DNA of 64,000 nucleotides from Phycisphaeraceae bacterium (GTDB lineage Bacteria; Planctomycetota; Phycisphaerae; Phycisphaerales; UBA1924): the NCBI GenBank assembly GCA_015200025.1, contig CP054186.1, positions 2,774,643 to 2,838,642 on the forward strand. Reading direction: 5' to 3'. Below the pieces are notes generated by a model that was given only the letters and a program-made list of their open reading frames with translations, was not told where the DNA came from and made no database searches. Each line of letters begins with the position of its first letter. The stretch's first letter is position 1. This document shows, piece by piece, positions 23,474 through 31,538 of this stretch. Position numbers and translations under genes: made by a program.

Positions 23474-24387
23474 CGTGCGGCCTCCTGGGGTTTGGTGATG
23501 GGGTTGGGCTCATACCAGCCCTGCGTGTTCACCGGCTTGCCGCACTCGGCCGACGCGGCCGCGACGGCGTCGGCGAACTCCATGCGCTCAAACACCTGCA
23601 GTTCGCTGCCGGGCGAGCAGTTCACCACGCGGAAGCGGTGCTTCTCGAAGTGCGGCTTGAGGGCCTCGAAGCGCCGTGCCAGCGAGTCATACAGCACGTT
23701 GTTGTGCCGGATAGCGTTGGCGGCCCGGTTCTCGGCGAAGGCGTACTTGCGGTCTTCGGCCATTTTGAAGTCGCAGCCCAGCAGGTACACCGTCGAGAAT
23801 CCGAGGTAGTGCAGGAGGCGGAGTGCCACGAGCATGACCGAGCGCTTGCCGGTGATGCCCAAAGAGTCGGGGTTCTTGGCGTCGTTGCCCCACGGGACGC
23901 TGTCTCCAGTCAGGAACCGCTCATGGTCGAAGTGATCCGCGCGACGGAAGAACATGACGCTGGGCATCTGGCGGACCCTGAAAGCACTGTTGCGCATCAC
24001 GCCGTCAGCGCCCTGGATGCGGAGCCGCTTGTCCCACATGCATGTGGGCACGAACTTCAGGATGCCCGGGTCCTTCCAGCCGGTATCGATGAAGCGGCCG
24101 GGATCGTCAACGCAGGTCCACAGCGTCGGGCGATGCACCGCCCACGCGTTGTTGACTGCCATCGTGACGATGCCACGCTTGTTGAGCGCGGTGAGGTCGA
24201 TCTGCGTGAGCGAAGGCCCCGACAAGATCAGGAACGCCGAGCGCCCGCGGTAAAACCCGCCGAGCGACACGGAGTCGAAGTCGGCGGTGTAAAGGCGCAG
24301 GCCATCCCGCGACGGCTTTCTCGCCTTCAGCCCGGCCTGGAGCGCCGCGATGTCAGACTGGTTCTCACGCACCACAGCACCCCCCAT
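23470..24387 (-). CDS. MptE/DUF115-like phage protein
   Basis: The 305-aa protein includes GRSAFLILSGPSLTQIDLTALNKRGIVTMAVNNAW near the start and SVMLVALRLLHYLGFSTVYLLGCDFKM in the middle. These are the nucleotide-binding-fold signatures of the MptE-like / DUF115 group, also seen in phage and flagellin-modification loci. The group contains 6-hydroxymethylpterin diphosphokinases and putative sugar-modifying enzymes; the phage members are uncharacterised. The ATG is favoured over the GTG one codon upstream. It overlaps the methyltransferase gene by 23 nt and its stop overlaps the next start (ATGA). A role in surface decoration is inferred from its neighbours. Confidence 0.72.
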   Translation of the reverse strand: MGGAVVRENQSDIAALQAGLKARKPSRDGLRLYTADFDSVSLGGFYRGRSAFLILSGPSLTQIDLTALNKRGIVTMAVNNAWAVHRPTLWTCVDDPGRFIDTGWKDPGILKFVPTCMWDKRLRIQGADGVMRNSAFRVRQMPSVMFFRRADHFDHERFLTGDSVPWGNDAKNPDSLGITGKRSVMLVALRLLHYLGFSTVYLLGCDFKMAEDRKYAFAENRAANAIRHNNVLYDSLARRFEALKPHFEKHRFRVVNCSPGSELQVFERMEFADAVAAASAECGKPVNTQGWYEPNPITKPQEAAR

Positions 24388-24952
24388 CACTTCCGCCCTT
24401 GAACCGCCCGACGATGAACCGCCGCTCAGCCCGCGGGTTGATCACCGTGGCGACACGCCCGATGCGGTCGAGCCACCAGTCCAGCGAGCGCACTGTCGGG
24501 TGCAGACCTTCGCCGGCGACGGTGGTCTTACTGGGACGGGTGCAGATCGAGAACACGAAGTAGCCGCGCGGCTTGGCCACACGGCGCATCTCCGCGAGCA
24601 CCGCGTCCACGTCCTCGGGGAGCAGATGCTCGAGTGCGTCGAAGCTCGTGACGACGTCCGCCACCGCTGCGTGCAGCGCGGTCTTGTGCATGGGACGCAC
24701 GAGGTCCGCATCCGGGAACGCGAAGTCCACACCCAGGCCGTCGATCCCCAGCCGGCGCAGATCACGCACGAGGTCGTTGCGGCCGCATCCGAAGTCCACG
24801 ACAAACCTCGGCTTGAACTTCTGGATGATCGGAACAGCGAGCTTGCCGTGGTTGGTCGAGCCGTATGTTGAGCCGGGCTTGGCGGCCAGCGCCACATACT
24901 TGGCTCGTTCCGTCTCTCGGCGAGTGTCCAGAGTCGTCGGGGTCGTCGTCAC
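24365..24952 (-). CDS. SAM-dependent methyltransferase, phage cassette
   Basis: The 195-aa protein has motif I FVVDFGCGRNDLVRDLRRLG, DGLGVDFAFPDAD, then ADVVTSFDALEHLLPEDVDAVLAEMRRVAKPRGYFVFSICTRPS, a class I Methyltransf_11-like sequence. The GTG start overlaps the stop of the preceding structural gene (GTGA). Methyltransferases with this FDxLEHL pattern usually act on small molecules or sugars. It begins the run of modification genes that follows the tail genes. Confidence 0.85.
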   Translation of the reverse strand: MTTTPTTLDTRRETERAKYVALAAKPGSTYGSTNHGKLAVPIIQKFKPRFVVDFGCGRNDLVRDLRRLGIDGLGVDFAFPDADLVRPMHKTALHAAVADVVTSFDALEHLLPEDVDAVLAEMRRVAKPRGYFVFSICTRPSKTTVAGEGLHPTVRSLDWWLDRIGRVATVINPRAERRFIVGRFKGGSDGGCCGA

Positions 24953-25983
24953 TCGGCACCTCCGATGTAGAGGTTGAACTTGCGGTCCTCGTCGGCGGGG
25001 TCGGCGATCTCGATCAGGCTCATGGCCTCGAAGACCCACACCGGCTTGCCCTTGCTGTTGCGCTCGCAGGTGAGCTGCACGCACACGCCCTCGGGGATCG
25101 GCACGAGCTTGGGTTTAAGCGACCGCGCGGGCGGGCACTTGGGGAGCACGCCGGGCAACTCGCACACCGGGCCGAGCCCGAGCAGGCCACCGAACCCGGA
25201 GCCGGGCTCCGAGTCATTCATGTGGTGGGCCTCGAACCGGTTGAGCGCCAGCCGCGTGGGGTCTTCACCGCCGCTTGCGAGCTGGGACGACAGGCCACCC
25301 TCGATGGCCACATACCGGAGATAGGTCTCGCTGCCGGGGTTGCCGTCGATCTGGGCTTCAACCCACGGATAGCGCCAGCGGTTGCGCTCGGTGGGGATCG
25401 CCTGGGCAGCGCCGAGGATCGCGGTCACGCGCCCGGGCGACGGACGGCCGAGTTCAAGGACCGCCCACTTCTCGCCGGTGCCCTCTTCCTTCCAGAGGAT
25501 CGGGATACCGCCCATTGGCGTGCTGGCCAGGACCGTCTCCTCGGCCGCCAGCTCGCAGGTCGTGTCGGTCTCGTTGGTGATGAACACCCGCGCCACCGTC
25601 ACGCCGGTGAGCACGCAGCGCCCGAGCTTGTTGGGCTTGATGGGCTGGAGTGCGACGACGAACGCTGGACCAGCGGTCTCCTCCGTGGCGATGTCGCCCG
25701 TCAGCGGCGTGCGGCTCTGGAATGTTCGTTCCTGGTCGTCCTCGCCGGGCTCGACGAGCACGCCGGTGATCGCCAGCGCGTGGTACGGCTCGATCTCCTC
25801 GCCGGAGTCGTTGCGCACCAGCACGATGCCACGCTGGACCGACTCCACGAGCGGACCCGCGACGGCCTCGCCGCGACCCTGACGCCGGCGCAGGTCCACA
25901 GCCGCATCGACAAACGCGTTGTACGTGCCCGCGGGGAGGCGGAGTGGATCACCGGATCGGACTTTGCGCAGGTCGTCAGGCAT
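24949..25983 (-). CDS. Probable phage tail-associated structural protein
   Basis: The 344-aa protein has no catalytic motif. The N-terminus LRKVRSGDPLRLPAGTYNAFVDAAVDLRRRQ is typical of a protein recurrent in prophages of high-GC bacteria. The middle is beta-rich with many Val/Thr strands, and the C-terminus contains spaced cysteines (GPVCELPGVLPKCPP, GVCVQLTCERN). Its place between a tail protein and the modification genes suggests a tip or baseplate component. Function is by position only. Confidence 0.68.
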   Translation of the reverse strand: MPDDLRKVRSGDPLRLPAGTYNAFVDAAVDLRRRQGRGEAVAGPLVESVQRGIVLVRNDSGEEIEPYHALAITGVLVEPGEDDQERTFQSRTPLTGDIATEETAGPAFVVALQPIKPNKLGRCVLTGVTVARVFITNETDTTCELAAEETVLASTPMGGIPILWKEEGTGEKWAVLELGRPSPGRVTAILGAAQAIPTERNRWRYPWVEAQIDGNPGSETYLRYVAIEGGLSSQLASGGEDPTRLALNRFEAHHMNDSEPGSGFGGLLGLGPVCELPGVLPKCPPARSLKPKLVPIPEGVCVQLTCERNSKGKPVWVFEAMSLIEIADPADEDRKFNLYIGGAE

Positions 25984-25995
25984 GGTTGCAGGGAC

Positions 25996-26814
25996 TCAGA
26001 TCCCCAGTGCTCCGAAATTGGCGTCGTCGTACACACGCTCGACGTAGGCGGCGATGGGCTTCTTGATGATCGCGCCGGACCCGGTGTCCTCCGCGTCGGC
26101 GTAGCGGACCCACAGGTACTCCCACCCCTTCTTGTTGATGCCGGTGATGGAGCCGACCGAAAGACCGGTCTCGTTCGGACTAGCCGCGAACCGGAAGGTG
26201 ATCTCCCAGTCGTCGTCGGGACCGTCGCCACGCCTTGAACCTGTCGCACCGAGGAACAGCACCTCGCCGGGGGCAAAGCCCTTGAACCCGCCAGCGTTCG
26301 TCTTGCCTGTGCAACTGAAGATCGCCCCCTTGTACGCCCCGGTCACCTGCGCATCGCTGAAGTAGTGCGTCTCAGAGAACTGGTACACAGGCACGGTGAT
26401 GTCCACGCCGTCGACGCCGTCGGCGGTCACGCCGATCGCGCCGCCAAAGTCCGGTGCGGTCGACCCCGACGCCGCCCGCGCCTGCACCGTGTCTTTGCTC
26501 TGGGTGATGTGCTGCGTGCCGCCGCCGGTCTCGAAGTTGAACGAAGCCTCGCTGGGCGTGGGGGTTCCGCCGCTGTCGCTGGAGCCATAGCGGACGGTCA
26601 CGTCCCACAGTTGCGGACCGAGCGGTTCGATCTGCACGTTCTGCCGGGCCAGACTGTCGTAAGTCGCGGGCGAGGCGGTCTGCGCCGCGTTGCGGGCCAC
26701 GAGATCATCCGCGGTGCCGCGCACGATGTACCCGAGCTCCGCAGAGGACTGCGACACTTGGTTCGCCTTGGTGGAGCGGCGGCTCTCGAACTTCTCAAAG
26801 ACCTCAACCGGCAC
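25996..26814 (-). CDS. Probable phage tail or baseplate structural protein
   Basis: The 272-aa protein starts MPVEVFEKFESRRSTKANQVSQSSAELGYIVRGT. It has a beta-rich middle with YDSLARQNVQIEPLGPQLWDVTVRYG and a DVTVPVY segment, and a C-terminus with EITFRFAASPN. The pattern recurs in prophages directly after tape-measure genes, where distal tail and hub proteins are encoded. The start is a GTG about 10 nt after AGGAGG. No enzymatic motif is seen. Confidence 0.66.
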   Translation of the reverse strand: MPVEVFEKFESRRSTKANQVSQSSAELGYIVRGTADDLVARNAAQTASPATYDSLARQNVQIEPLGPQLWDVTVRYGSSDSGGTPTPSEASFNFETGGGTQHITQSKDTVQARAASGSTAPDFGGAIGVTADGVDGVDITVPVYQFSETHYFSDAQVTGAYKGAIFSCTGKTNAGGFKGFAPGEVLFLGATGSRRGDGPDDDWEITFRFAASPNETGLSVGSITGINKKGWEYLWVRYADAEDTGSGAIIKKPIAAYVERVYDDANFGALGI

Positions 26815-26844
26815 GAGCGATGACCTCCTTTCTTGGGGTGGGGA

Positions 26845-28845
26845 TCAGGCGAACCGCATTCCGTTGTCCACGCTGGCATCCAGCAGACGCTTGGTGTTCT
26901 TGGCCGTCGCCTCCGTCGCGGTGGCCGTGCGCTCGGCGGCATCGCCACCGGTGCCAAGCCCCGAGACGGCCGCGGAACTGAACGTGCCCGTGACGCTGAT
27001 GCCCTTGCCGATGGCCGCGCCGAGTCCCGAGAGCCGGTCCTCGAAGTCGGCCATCAGATCCCTCTGCGGGCGACCTGGTCCCTTCTCGGCGTCTGCGGCC
27101 TCGCGTTTCTTGCGGGCTTCTTCGATTGCGGCCGCGAGCTTCTGCTTGGCGGCGTCCAGAGCGGCCTGCGACTCGGCGAGGCCTGCGGCCGTGTCCTTGC
27201 GCAAGGCTTCCTGCGCGGTCTCGAAGTCCTGGCCGATGCCCGCGAGCGTTGCTTCGTGCATCGCGGCGGCGTCCCGGCGCTGGGCCTCGCGCTCTTTGTC
27301 CCGGGCGGTCACCGACTGCTGGGCAGCGTTCTCCAGTTCGACGAGCCGGGATTCGAGTTGCTGGTCAACCGCCTTCTTCGCGGCTTCGACATCGAGCCCG
27401 TCATCGAACAGCCCCTGGATCTCCAGCATCCGCTTGGCGACCCACGACGAGGCTTCCTCCCAGATCATCTGGAAGCCCGTTGCAAAGTTGGTCCAGGTCT
27501 TTGACAGGAAAGCGGTCGTCTCGATCCACGCGACCTCAAGCGCGTGGAACACAATCTCGGCGGCGGCCAGCGCCCCGTACCACATGGAGTACGCCGTGGA
27601 GACGAAGAACTCCTTCGCCCCCAGCCACGCCTTGTTCAGCGCCGCGACGCCCTGCTGCCAGATCACCTTCAGCGACAGCCACAGGATCTCGGCTGCGAGT
27701 GCGATGTCGCCGGCGGCGAAAGCGTCGGAGATGCCGCCGACCACCTTTCCGACCCAGTCACGCAGCTCGGTGAACTTCTCCGCGAGCCACGACAGCGCCT
27801 CGCCGCCCGCGCCGGTGACGACCAGCAGTGTGCCGCCCAACGCCACGATCGCGGCGATCGTCAGACCCACCGGAGTGAGCACAGCGCCGATCGCGGCTCC
27901 GATCAGGCTGAAAGCCGTGCCGATCCCGCCGATGACGGCGGCCACGATGCCGAGCGCCGCGCCAATGCCCGAGATGATGTAGCCCAGGCCGACAATGGCA
28001 ATCCCCGCGACCGCGACCGCCGCCGCGACCTTGAGCGCCCAGACCACCGTTTCCTTGTTCGCCTTCACCCACGCGGTGGCGCTGACGACGATCCGCGTGA
28101 TCCGCTCCGTGAGGTCCTTGATCGTCGGCGCGAGCGCCCCGCCGATGGTGAACACGCCCTGCTTGAGGACCTTCCACAGCGTGCCCAGCGCGTCGTTGAG
28201 TTCGGCCGCGTCGCGGGCGGTTTCCGTGCTCACCGTCAGCCCGAGTTTGCGAGCCTGTTCCTGCATCTCGTTGATGCCTGCTGCCCCGTCGGCCATGAGC
28301 GGCAGGAGCTTGGTTCCCGCCTTGCCGAAGAGCTCCATCGCCATCGCGGCCCGGAGCGCCGGGTCTTGGATCTGGGAGATCCGGTCGGCTAGCAGCTTGA
28401 ACTGCTCGTCGGGGGAAAGCTTGGCGAGGTCTTGCACCGTCAGACCGAGCCGACCGAGGGCTTCATTCGCCCCTTTAGAACCTTGCGACGCCTCCGTCAG
28501 CGTCTTCTGCATGACGCGCAGACCGTTCTCCAGCGTCTCCATATCCGTGCCGGAGAGGTCGGCGGCGTAACCGAGCTCGCTGAGTGCCTCAACGCTCACG
28601 CCCGTGCGGGCGCTCATCTTGTCGAGCGCATCGCCAGAGTCGCTGAACACCTTCGCGGTGCCGAGCAGCGCCGTGATCGCCGCGACACCGATGCCCGCCA
28701 TCTTGGTGCCGATGGACCGCAGCCCAGCGCCGAAGGCTTCGAGCTTCTTCTGGGCTGCCTTGAGTCCAGCCGACAGCTTGTCGCTGACGCCCAGCTCAAT
28801 GAACGCTCGCCCGGCTCGGATGCCCCGCGTATCGGCCACGTTCAA
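26845..28845 (-). CDS. Phage tail tape measure protein
   Basis: The protein of about 666 aa has the features of a short tape measure. Its helical N-terminus (DKLSAGLKAAQKKLEAFGAGLRSIGTKM) is followed by the conserved SARTGVSVEALSELGYAADLSGTDMETLENGLRVMQKTL and LADRISQIQDPALRAAMAMELFGKAGTKLLPLM. Hydrophobic membrane-inserting segments lie near residues 270-350, and a long charged coiled coil occupies residues 480-600. The length would predict a tail of roughly 100 nm, assuming about 0.15 nm per residue. The start is TTG; a GTG two codons downstream has better spacing to AAAGGGTGA. The preceding gene ends directly upstream. Confidence 0.93.
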   Translation of the reverse strand: MNVADTRGIRAGRAFIELGVSDKLSAGLKAAQKKLEAFGAGLRSIGTKMAGIGVAAITALLGTAKVFSDSGDALDKMSARTGVSVEALSELGYAADLSGTDMETLENGLRVMQKTLTEASQGSKGANEALGRLGLTVQDLAKLSPDEQFKLLADRISQIQDPALRAAMAMELFGKAGTKLLPLMADGAAGINEMQEQARKLGLTVSTETARDAAELNDALGTLWKVLKQGVFTIGGALAPTIKDLTERITRIVVSATAWVKANKETVVWALKVAAAVAVAGIAIVGLGYIISGIGAALGIVAAVIGGIGTAFSLIGAAIGAVLTPVGLTIAAIVALGGTLLVVTGAGGEALSWLAEKFTELRDWVGKVVGGISDAFAAGDIALAAEILWLSLKVIWQQGVAALNKAWLGAKEFFVSTAYSMWYGALAAAEIVFHALEVAWIETTAFLSKTWTNFATGFQMIWEEASSWVAKRMLEIQGLFDDGLDVEAAKKAVDQQLESRLVELENAAQQSVTARDKEREAQRRDAAAMHEATLAGIGQDFETAQEALRKDTAAGLAESQAALDAAKQKLAAAIEEARKKREAADAEKGPGRPQRDLMADFEDRLSGLGAAIGKGISVTGTFSSAAVSGLGTGGDAAERTATATEATAKNTKRLLDASVDNGMRFA

Positions 28846-29274
28846 TCACCCTTTCTTGATCGAGTTCCGCCACAAGAGCGGCAGCTTGGGCCGCTCCTTC
28901 TCCAGCGCCGGAGCCATGTACGGCCGCGGCGCGATCTTGACCTTCTGCGAGGTGAGCTTGCCGCCGCGTCTGCGAAGCACGACGACTTCGCCGCCATACT
29001 CCAAAGCGCTCGGTGCCTCGCTCTTCTTGAATCCCACCGGCCCGACGACGACCGAGTCGTTGGGCTTGTCGTACCCAAAGAGGATCAGCCGACGCAGGCT
29101 GCCCTCGTGCGAATGGGGCGGGGCCCCGGGAGGAGCCGACTCCTTGCGTTTGCGGATGCTCGTCTTGGCCGCCGTGCGGATGTACGCGCCGGCCTTGCTG
29201 AGCACCTTCCGCTTGGCGTTGTCGACCGCCGCCATCACGACATGGCGGTCGAAGAACATGTCCTTTATGCGCAT
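28846..29274 (-). CDS. HK97 gp10-like tail completion protein
   Basis: The 142-aa protein starts MRIKDMFFDRHVVMAAVDNAKRKVLSKAGAYIRTAAKTSIRKRK and continues RPYMAPALEKERPKLPLLW. The arrangement of an N-terminal helix with RTAAKxSI and a C-terminal PRPxMxPAL helix is that of HK97-gp10 / minor tail completion proteins, which join the tail to the head. The ATG with a downstream tape-measure gene is consistent. The longer frame upstream reads across the lipoprotein gene in another phase and is not coding. Confidence 0.82.
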   Translation of the reverse strand: MRIKDMFFDRHVVMAAVDNAKRKVLSKAGAYIRTAAKTSIRKRKESAPPGAPPHSHEGSLRRLILFGYDKPNDSVVVGPVGFKKSEAPSALEYGGEVVVLRRRGGKLTSQKVKIAPRPYMAPALEKERPKLPLLWRNSIKKG

Positions 29275-29279
29275 GGTGA

Positions 29280-29774
29280 TCACGCGCCGCTGCTCCCAGC
29301 GCCACCGACCTGACCGCCGCCGGTGCCGGCGATGGTGCTGCCCTTCTCCAGGCCCTTGTTGAAGGACGCCTCCTTCTCCTTGCGGAGACGGCCGGACCCG
29401 ATGAACAGACCGACGATGCCGGTGAGGGCTGGGAGCGCCGGCCCGAGCACGGGCAGGCCCGCGACGGTCGGCCCGACGGTGTCGAGCGCCGAGAGCGTGA
29501 GTTGGCCGAGCAGCCCGCGGATCTCGCCGGCCTTCTCGATGTTGCCCTTCCACTGCGCGCCGGTCGTCTGCGTGAGGTTGAACCAGTTCTGGTACTCGAC
29601 CTCGGCCTCGTTGAGGCTCAACGTCGACGGCAGGCCGGTGGTCTGCTGAATCGTGTTGGGCGTCTTGACCTTGACGATGTCGCCAAGGTCCAGGCCGGCG
29701 CACGACGCGAGCACGAGCGCCAGCAGGATCAGGGCACCGAGATAGACGTAATGGCGGGTGGTCAGGCTCTTCAT
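29280..29774 (-). CDS. Prophage lipoprotein
   Basis: The 164-aa protein has an N-terminal signal YLGALILLALVLASCAG with lipobox LASC. A soluble helical part contains LNEAEVEYQNWFNLTQTTGAQWKGNIEKAGEIRGLLGQL, then a hydrophobic segment ALPALTGIVGLFIGSGRLRKEKEASFNKGLEKG and a Gly-rich end. A lipoprotein with a second membrane segment could be a spanin-like or holin-associated lysis protein, or a superinfection-exclusion lipoprotein. Its place among tail genes is compatible with either. The ATG overlaps the preceding stop (ATGA). Confidence 0.75.
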   Translation of the reverse strand: MKSLTTRHYVYLGALILLALVLASCAGLDLGDIVKVKTPNTIQQTTGLPSTLSLNEAEVEYQNWFNLTQTTGAQWKGNIEKAGEIRGLLGQLTLSALDTVGPTVAGLPVLGPALPALTGIVGLFIGSGRLRKEKEASFNKGLEKGSTIAGTGGGQVGGAGSSGA

Positions 29775-30086
29775 GCACGAGTCTCCTTGGCGACCTCCGG
29801 CATGCGGTGGTCGATGAACACGTCTTTGAGGACCGACACGTCAACCCTGACGGGACGGGCGGGCTTGTTGAATGGGTCGAAGTCCGATGGCTTGAGAAGG
29901 CGGGATCGCTTGGGATCGCGGGCGGTGTTGGCCACCACGGACATGACGGCGGCGGCGATCGACCAGTCGTGGCGCTGGCGGCCATCGAGCATGGCGACCA
30001 GCTCCCGCAGCGTCAGGGGCCCGGGGTCGAGGCCGAGGGCCCCGGCGCACTGGTAGATGAACTTCCAGGCGTCGGCGGCTCTTGGG
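29771..30086 (-). CDS. Tail assembly chaperone, frame-shifted extension (gpGT-like)
   Basis: About 104 codons in the -1 frame relative to the preceding reading frame: WKFIYQCAGALGLDPGPLTLRELVAMLDGRQRHDWSIAAAVMSVVANTARDPKRSRLLKPSDFDPF. The TLRELVAML...RHDW...ANxxRDPKR...P-x-DF-x-PF pattern is familiar from phage genes just upstream of tail tape measures. No ATG or GTG lies in this frame near the point where coding signal begins, whereas the upstream frame loses its codon bias there (about 30079-30096). Production by a -1 frameshift, as for G/GT chaperones, is therefore inferred. No canonical slippery heptamer is evident. The start given is the approximate shift point. Confidence 0.55.
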
Positions 30087-30252
30087 GCGGCGGGGCCATC
30101 CGGTTCACGAGCCTGTCCAACTCGCTCTCGCTGGTCAGCGTCTGGATCCGCTTCTCCGTCAGGTCGCGGGCCTTGTCCAGCACACGGTTCGTGGCCTGGA
30201 GCACACGCCCGACCCCCACAGGTTGGCCCGGTCCCTCGGGCCATGCGTCCAA
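30013..30252 (-). CDS. Tail assembly chaperone-like frame (gpG-like)
   Basis: Frame MDAWPEGPGQPVGVGRVLQATNRVLDKARDLTEKRIQTLTSESELDRLVNRMAPPPQ shows strong third-position GC up to about 30090. It then decays into Ser/Pro/Thr codons until its stop, where the -1 frame takes over. The short helical protein would correspond to the unshifted chaperone. TTG at 30252 is used as start; a GTG at 30219 is an alternative. It lies between a structural gene and the lipoprotein, upstream of the tape measure, where such pairs belong. The evidence is codon use and context rather than a named homologue. Confidence 0.5.
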   Translation of the reverse strand: MDAWPEGPGQPVGVGRVLQATNRVLDKARDLTEKRIQTLTSESELDRLVNRMAPPPQEPPTPGSSSTSAPGPSASTPGP

Positions 30253-30257
30253 CGACA

Positions 30258-30283
30258 ACGGCCCCAGCGCGTGCCGGGGCCGT
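30258..30283 (-). terminator. GC-rich hairpin between phage genes
   Basis: ACGGCCCC and GGGGCCGT form an 8-bp stem around a 10-base loop, between the stop of the FN3-like gene and the chaperone frame. There is no U-run on either strand. It may attenuate transcription or stabilise mRNA ends rather than terminate fully. Confidence 0.45.
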
Positions 30284-30311
30284 CGAGCAAAGCCGAGATG
30301 TGGAACGTGGG

Positions 30312-31001
30312 TTACGCGGCCTTCTTTGCCGTCGCGCTTGCCTCGGCGAAGCCAAACCGCATCGCCCCCGGCCCGCCGGAGCCAAACGTCACGGTCAACT
30401 GCCGCGAGGGCTGGCCTTGGACGTTGCCGCGCTGGGCGGTGATGATGTACGTCGCGCCGTCGATGCCGACGGGGAGCGTATCGTCCTGGTAGGACTTCTC
30501 GCCGCTGCCGCCGACGAGTGTGAACGCGCTCTCGTTGATGAGCTTGCGCTGCACGAAGTAGACCACGCGGTCGGAGCCCTCGGGGTGTTTCGCTTTCCAC
30601 TTCAAAGTGATCGAGCCGTCGGAGTTGAGTTCGACCTTGAAGTCCGTCGGCTGGCCCGGAGGCGGGACGGGCGCGGCGGGGTTCGGCGCGGGGATCTGCG
30701 CCAGCACGTACACGTTGGGGTTGTTGTTGTTCGTCGCGAAGGCGCGGATAGAGCGAACGAGATCGCTCGTCAGTTCGCGCGTCGCCGAGTCGGCATCGCG
30801 AGCCGCCTCGGTCGCCGCCTTGGCGGCGTCCTTCGCGGCCTGCTGCGCCGTCGTGCGCGAGCGCAGCGCGCCCACCTGATTCTTGAACGCCGTCGCCTGT
30901 GCCGCAGTCAAGCCGATATTCGCGGCCTGAGCGGTGAACACATCGACATGGGCTTCGGCCCAACGCAGAAACTCGGCCCGATCACGCGGGTACGTTGCCA
31001 T
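30312..31001 (-). CDS. Probable phage structural protein with FN3-like domain
   Basis: The 229-aa protein starts MATYPRDRAEFLRWAEAHVDVFTAQAANIGLTAAQATAFKNQV, a helical region. Ala/Thr-rich coiled coil and ANNNNPNVYVLAQIP follow, then a Pro linker and a fibronectin type III-like beta sandwich (residues about 130-210: PTDFKVELNSDGSITLKWKAKHPEGSDRVVYFVQRKL). GGAGG lies 8 nt before the ATG. The helical part with DREAFLxWAExHxxVW is familiar from proteins of planctomycete and verrucomicrobial phages or surface layers. A decoration or tail-tube-related role is possible. Confidence 0.7.
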   Translation of the reverse strand: MATYPRDRAEFLRWAEAHVDVFTAQAANIGLTAAQATAFKNQVGALRSRTTAQQAAKDAAKAATEAARDADSATRELTSDLVRSIRAFATNNNNPNVYVLAQIPAPNPAAPVPPPGQPTDFKVELNSDGSITLKWKAKHPEGSDRVVYFVQRKLINESAFTLVGGSGEKSYQDDTLPVGIDGATYIITAQRGNVQGQPSRQLTVTFGSGGPGAMRFGFAEASATAKKAA

Positions 31002-31477
31002 GGTGAGAACCTCCGCCGCAATCGCGGCTGCTGAGGCGAAGGTCGCAAGCGTGCTGGCCTGCCTTCGGTAAATGGAAGCCAGTCAGCCCGCCATGGCGTC
31101 AAACGCGGCCCCGCCGGTACTCGGAAACCGCGTTGAGAACGCCCCAACGCCGTTTCCACACCCGACTTCGGCGAGAAAACACGCCGACTTGAGCACGGAT
31201 ATCGCTGGAAGCACCAAAAAGATCTCTGGCGCGGACAAAAAGATCGCTGACATCGCTCCCATGTCCGCGAGCGCGGACGAAACGATGAAGAGCATCAGCC
31301 AAAGTTGAGCGGGTACTGCGGCAAAGATAGGGGCGCAGGATCAATCACAGTGCGCACCCACCAAATGTCAGATGGCGCATCGTCTGAAAATGCTGGACCA
31401 GGACCCGAGCAGGGGAACAAGAAAGCTGCAAGGGTCGCTGCATCCCGCGAACGCCAGGTGAAGTTAATTGCGTCAGC
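31002..31477. other. Gap of about 480 bases upstream of FN3-like gene
   Basis: Short frames on both strands here have no coherent composition and no SD. The interval is lower in GC than its surroundings and separates the tail operon from the secreted-protein pair. It most likely contains the tail-operon promoter, but I cannot point to convincing -35/-10 boxes. Confidence 0.5.
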
Positions 31478-31512
31478 AAAAAGGCCGTGGCCCTTGCGGA
31501 CCACGGCCTTTA
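31478..31512 (-). terminator. Intrinsic terminator
   Basis: AAAGGCCGTGG and CCACGGCCTTT form an 11-bp stem with a 10-base loop, followed on the minus strand by a TTTTT run. It lies 27 nt after the stop of the transglutaminase-like gene and so ends that transcript. Confidence 0.85.
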
Positions 31513-31538
31513 GCTTCTCTTGGCCTCAACCGGCTGCG

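Noticed and set aside
30256..30385. N-terminal extension of the -1 frame tail protein (Arg/Pro/Cys-rich)
   Set aside because: It shadows the upstream coding frame; codon positions fit the other frame, so it is excluded from the gene.
31072..31308. 78-codon plus-strand frame in the gap before the tail genes
   Set aside because: No SD, low-complexity composition and frames on both strands are equally long.
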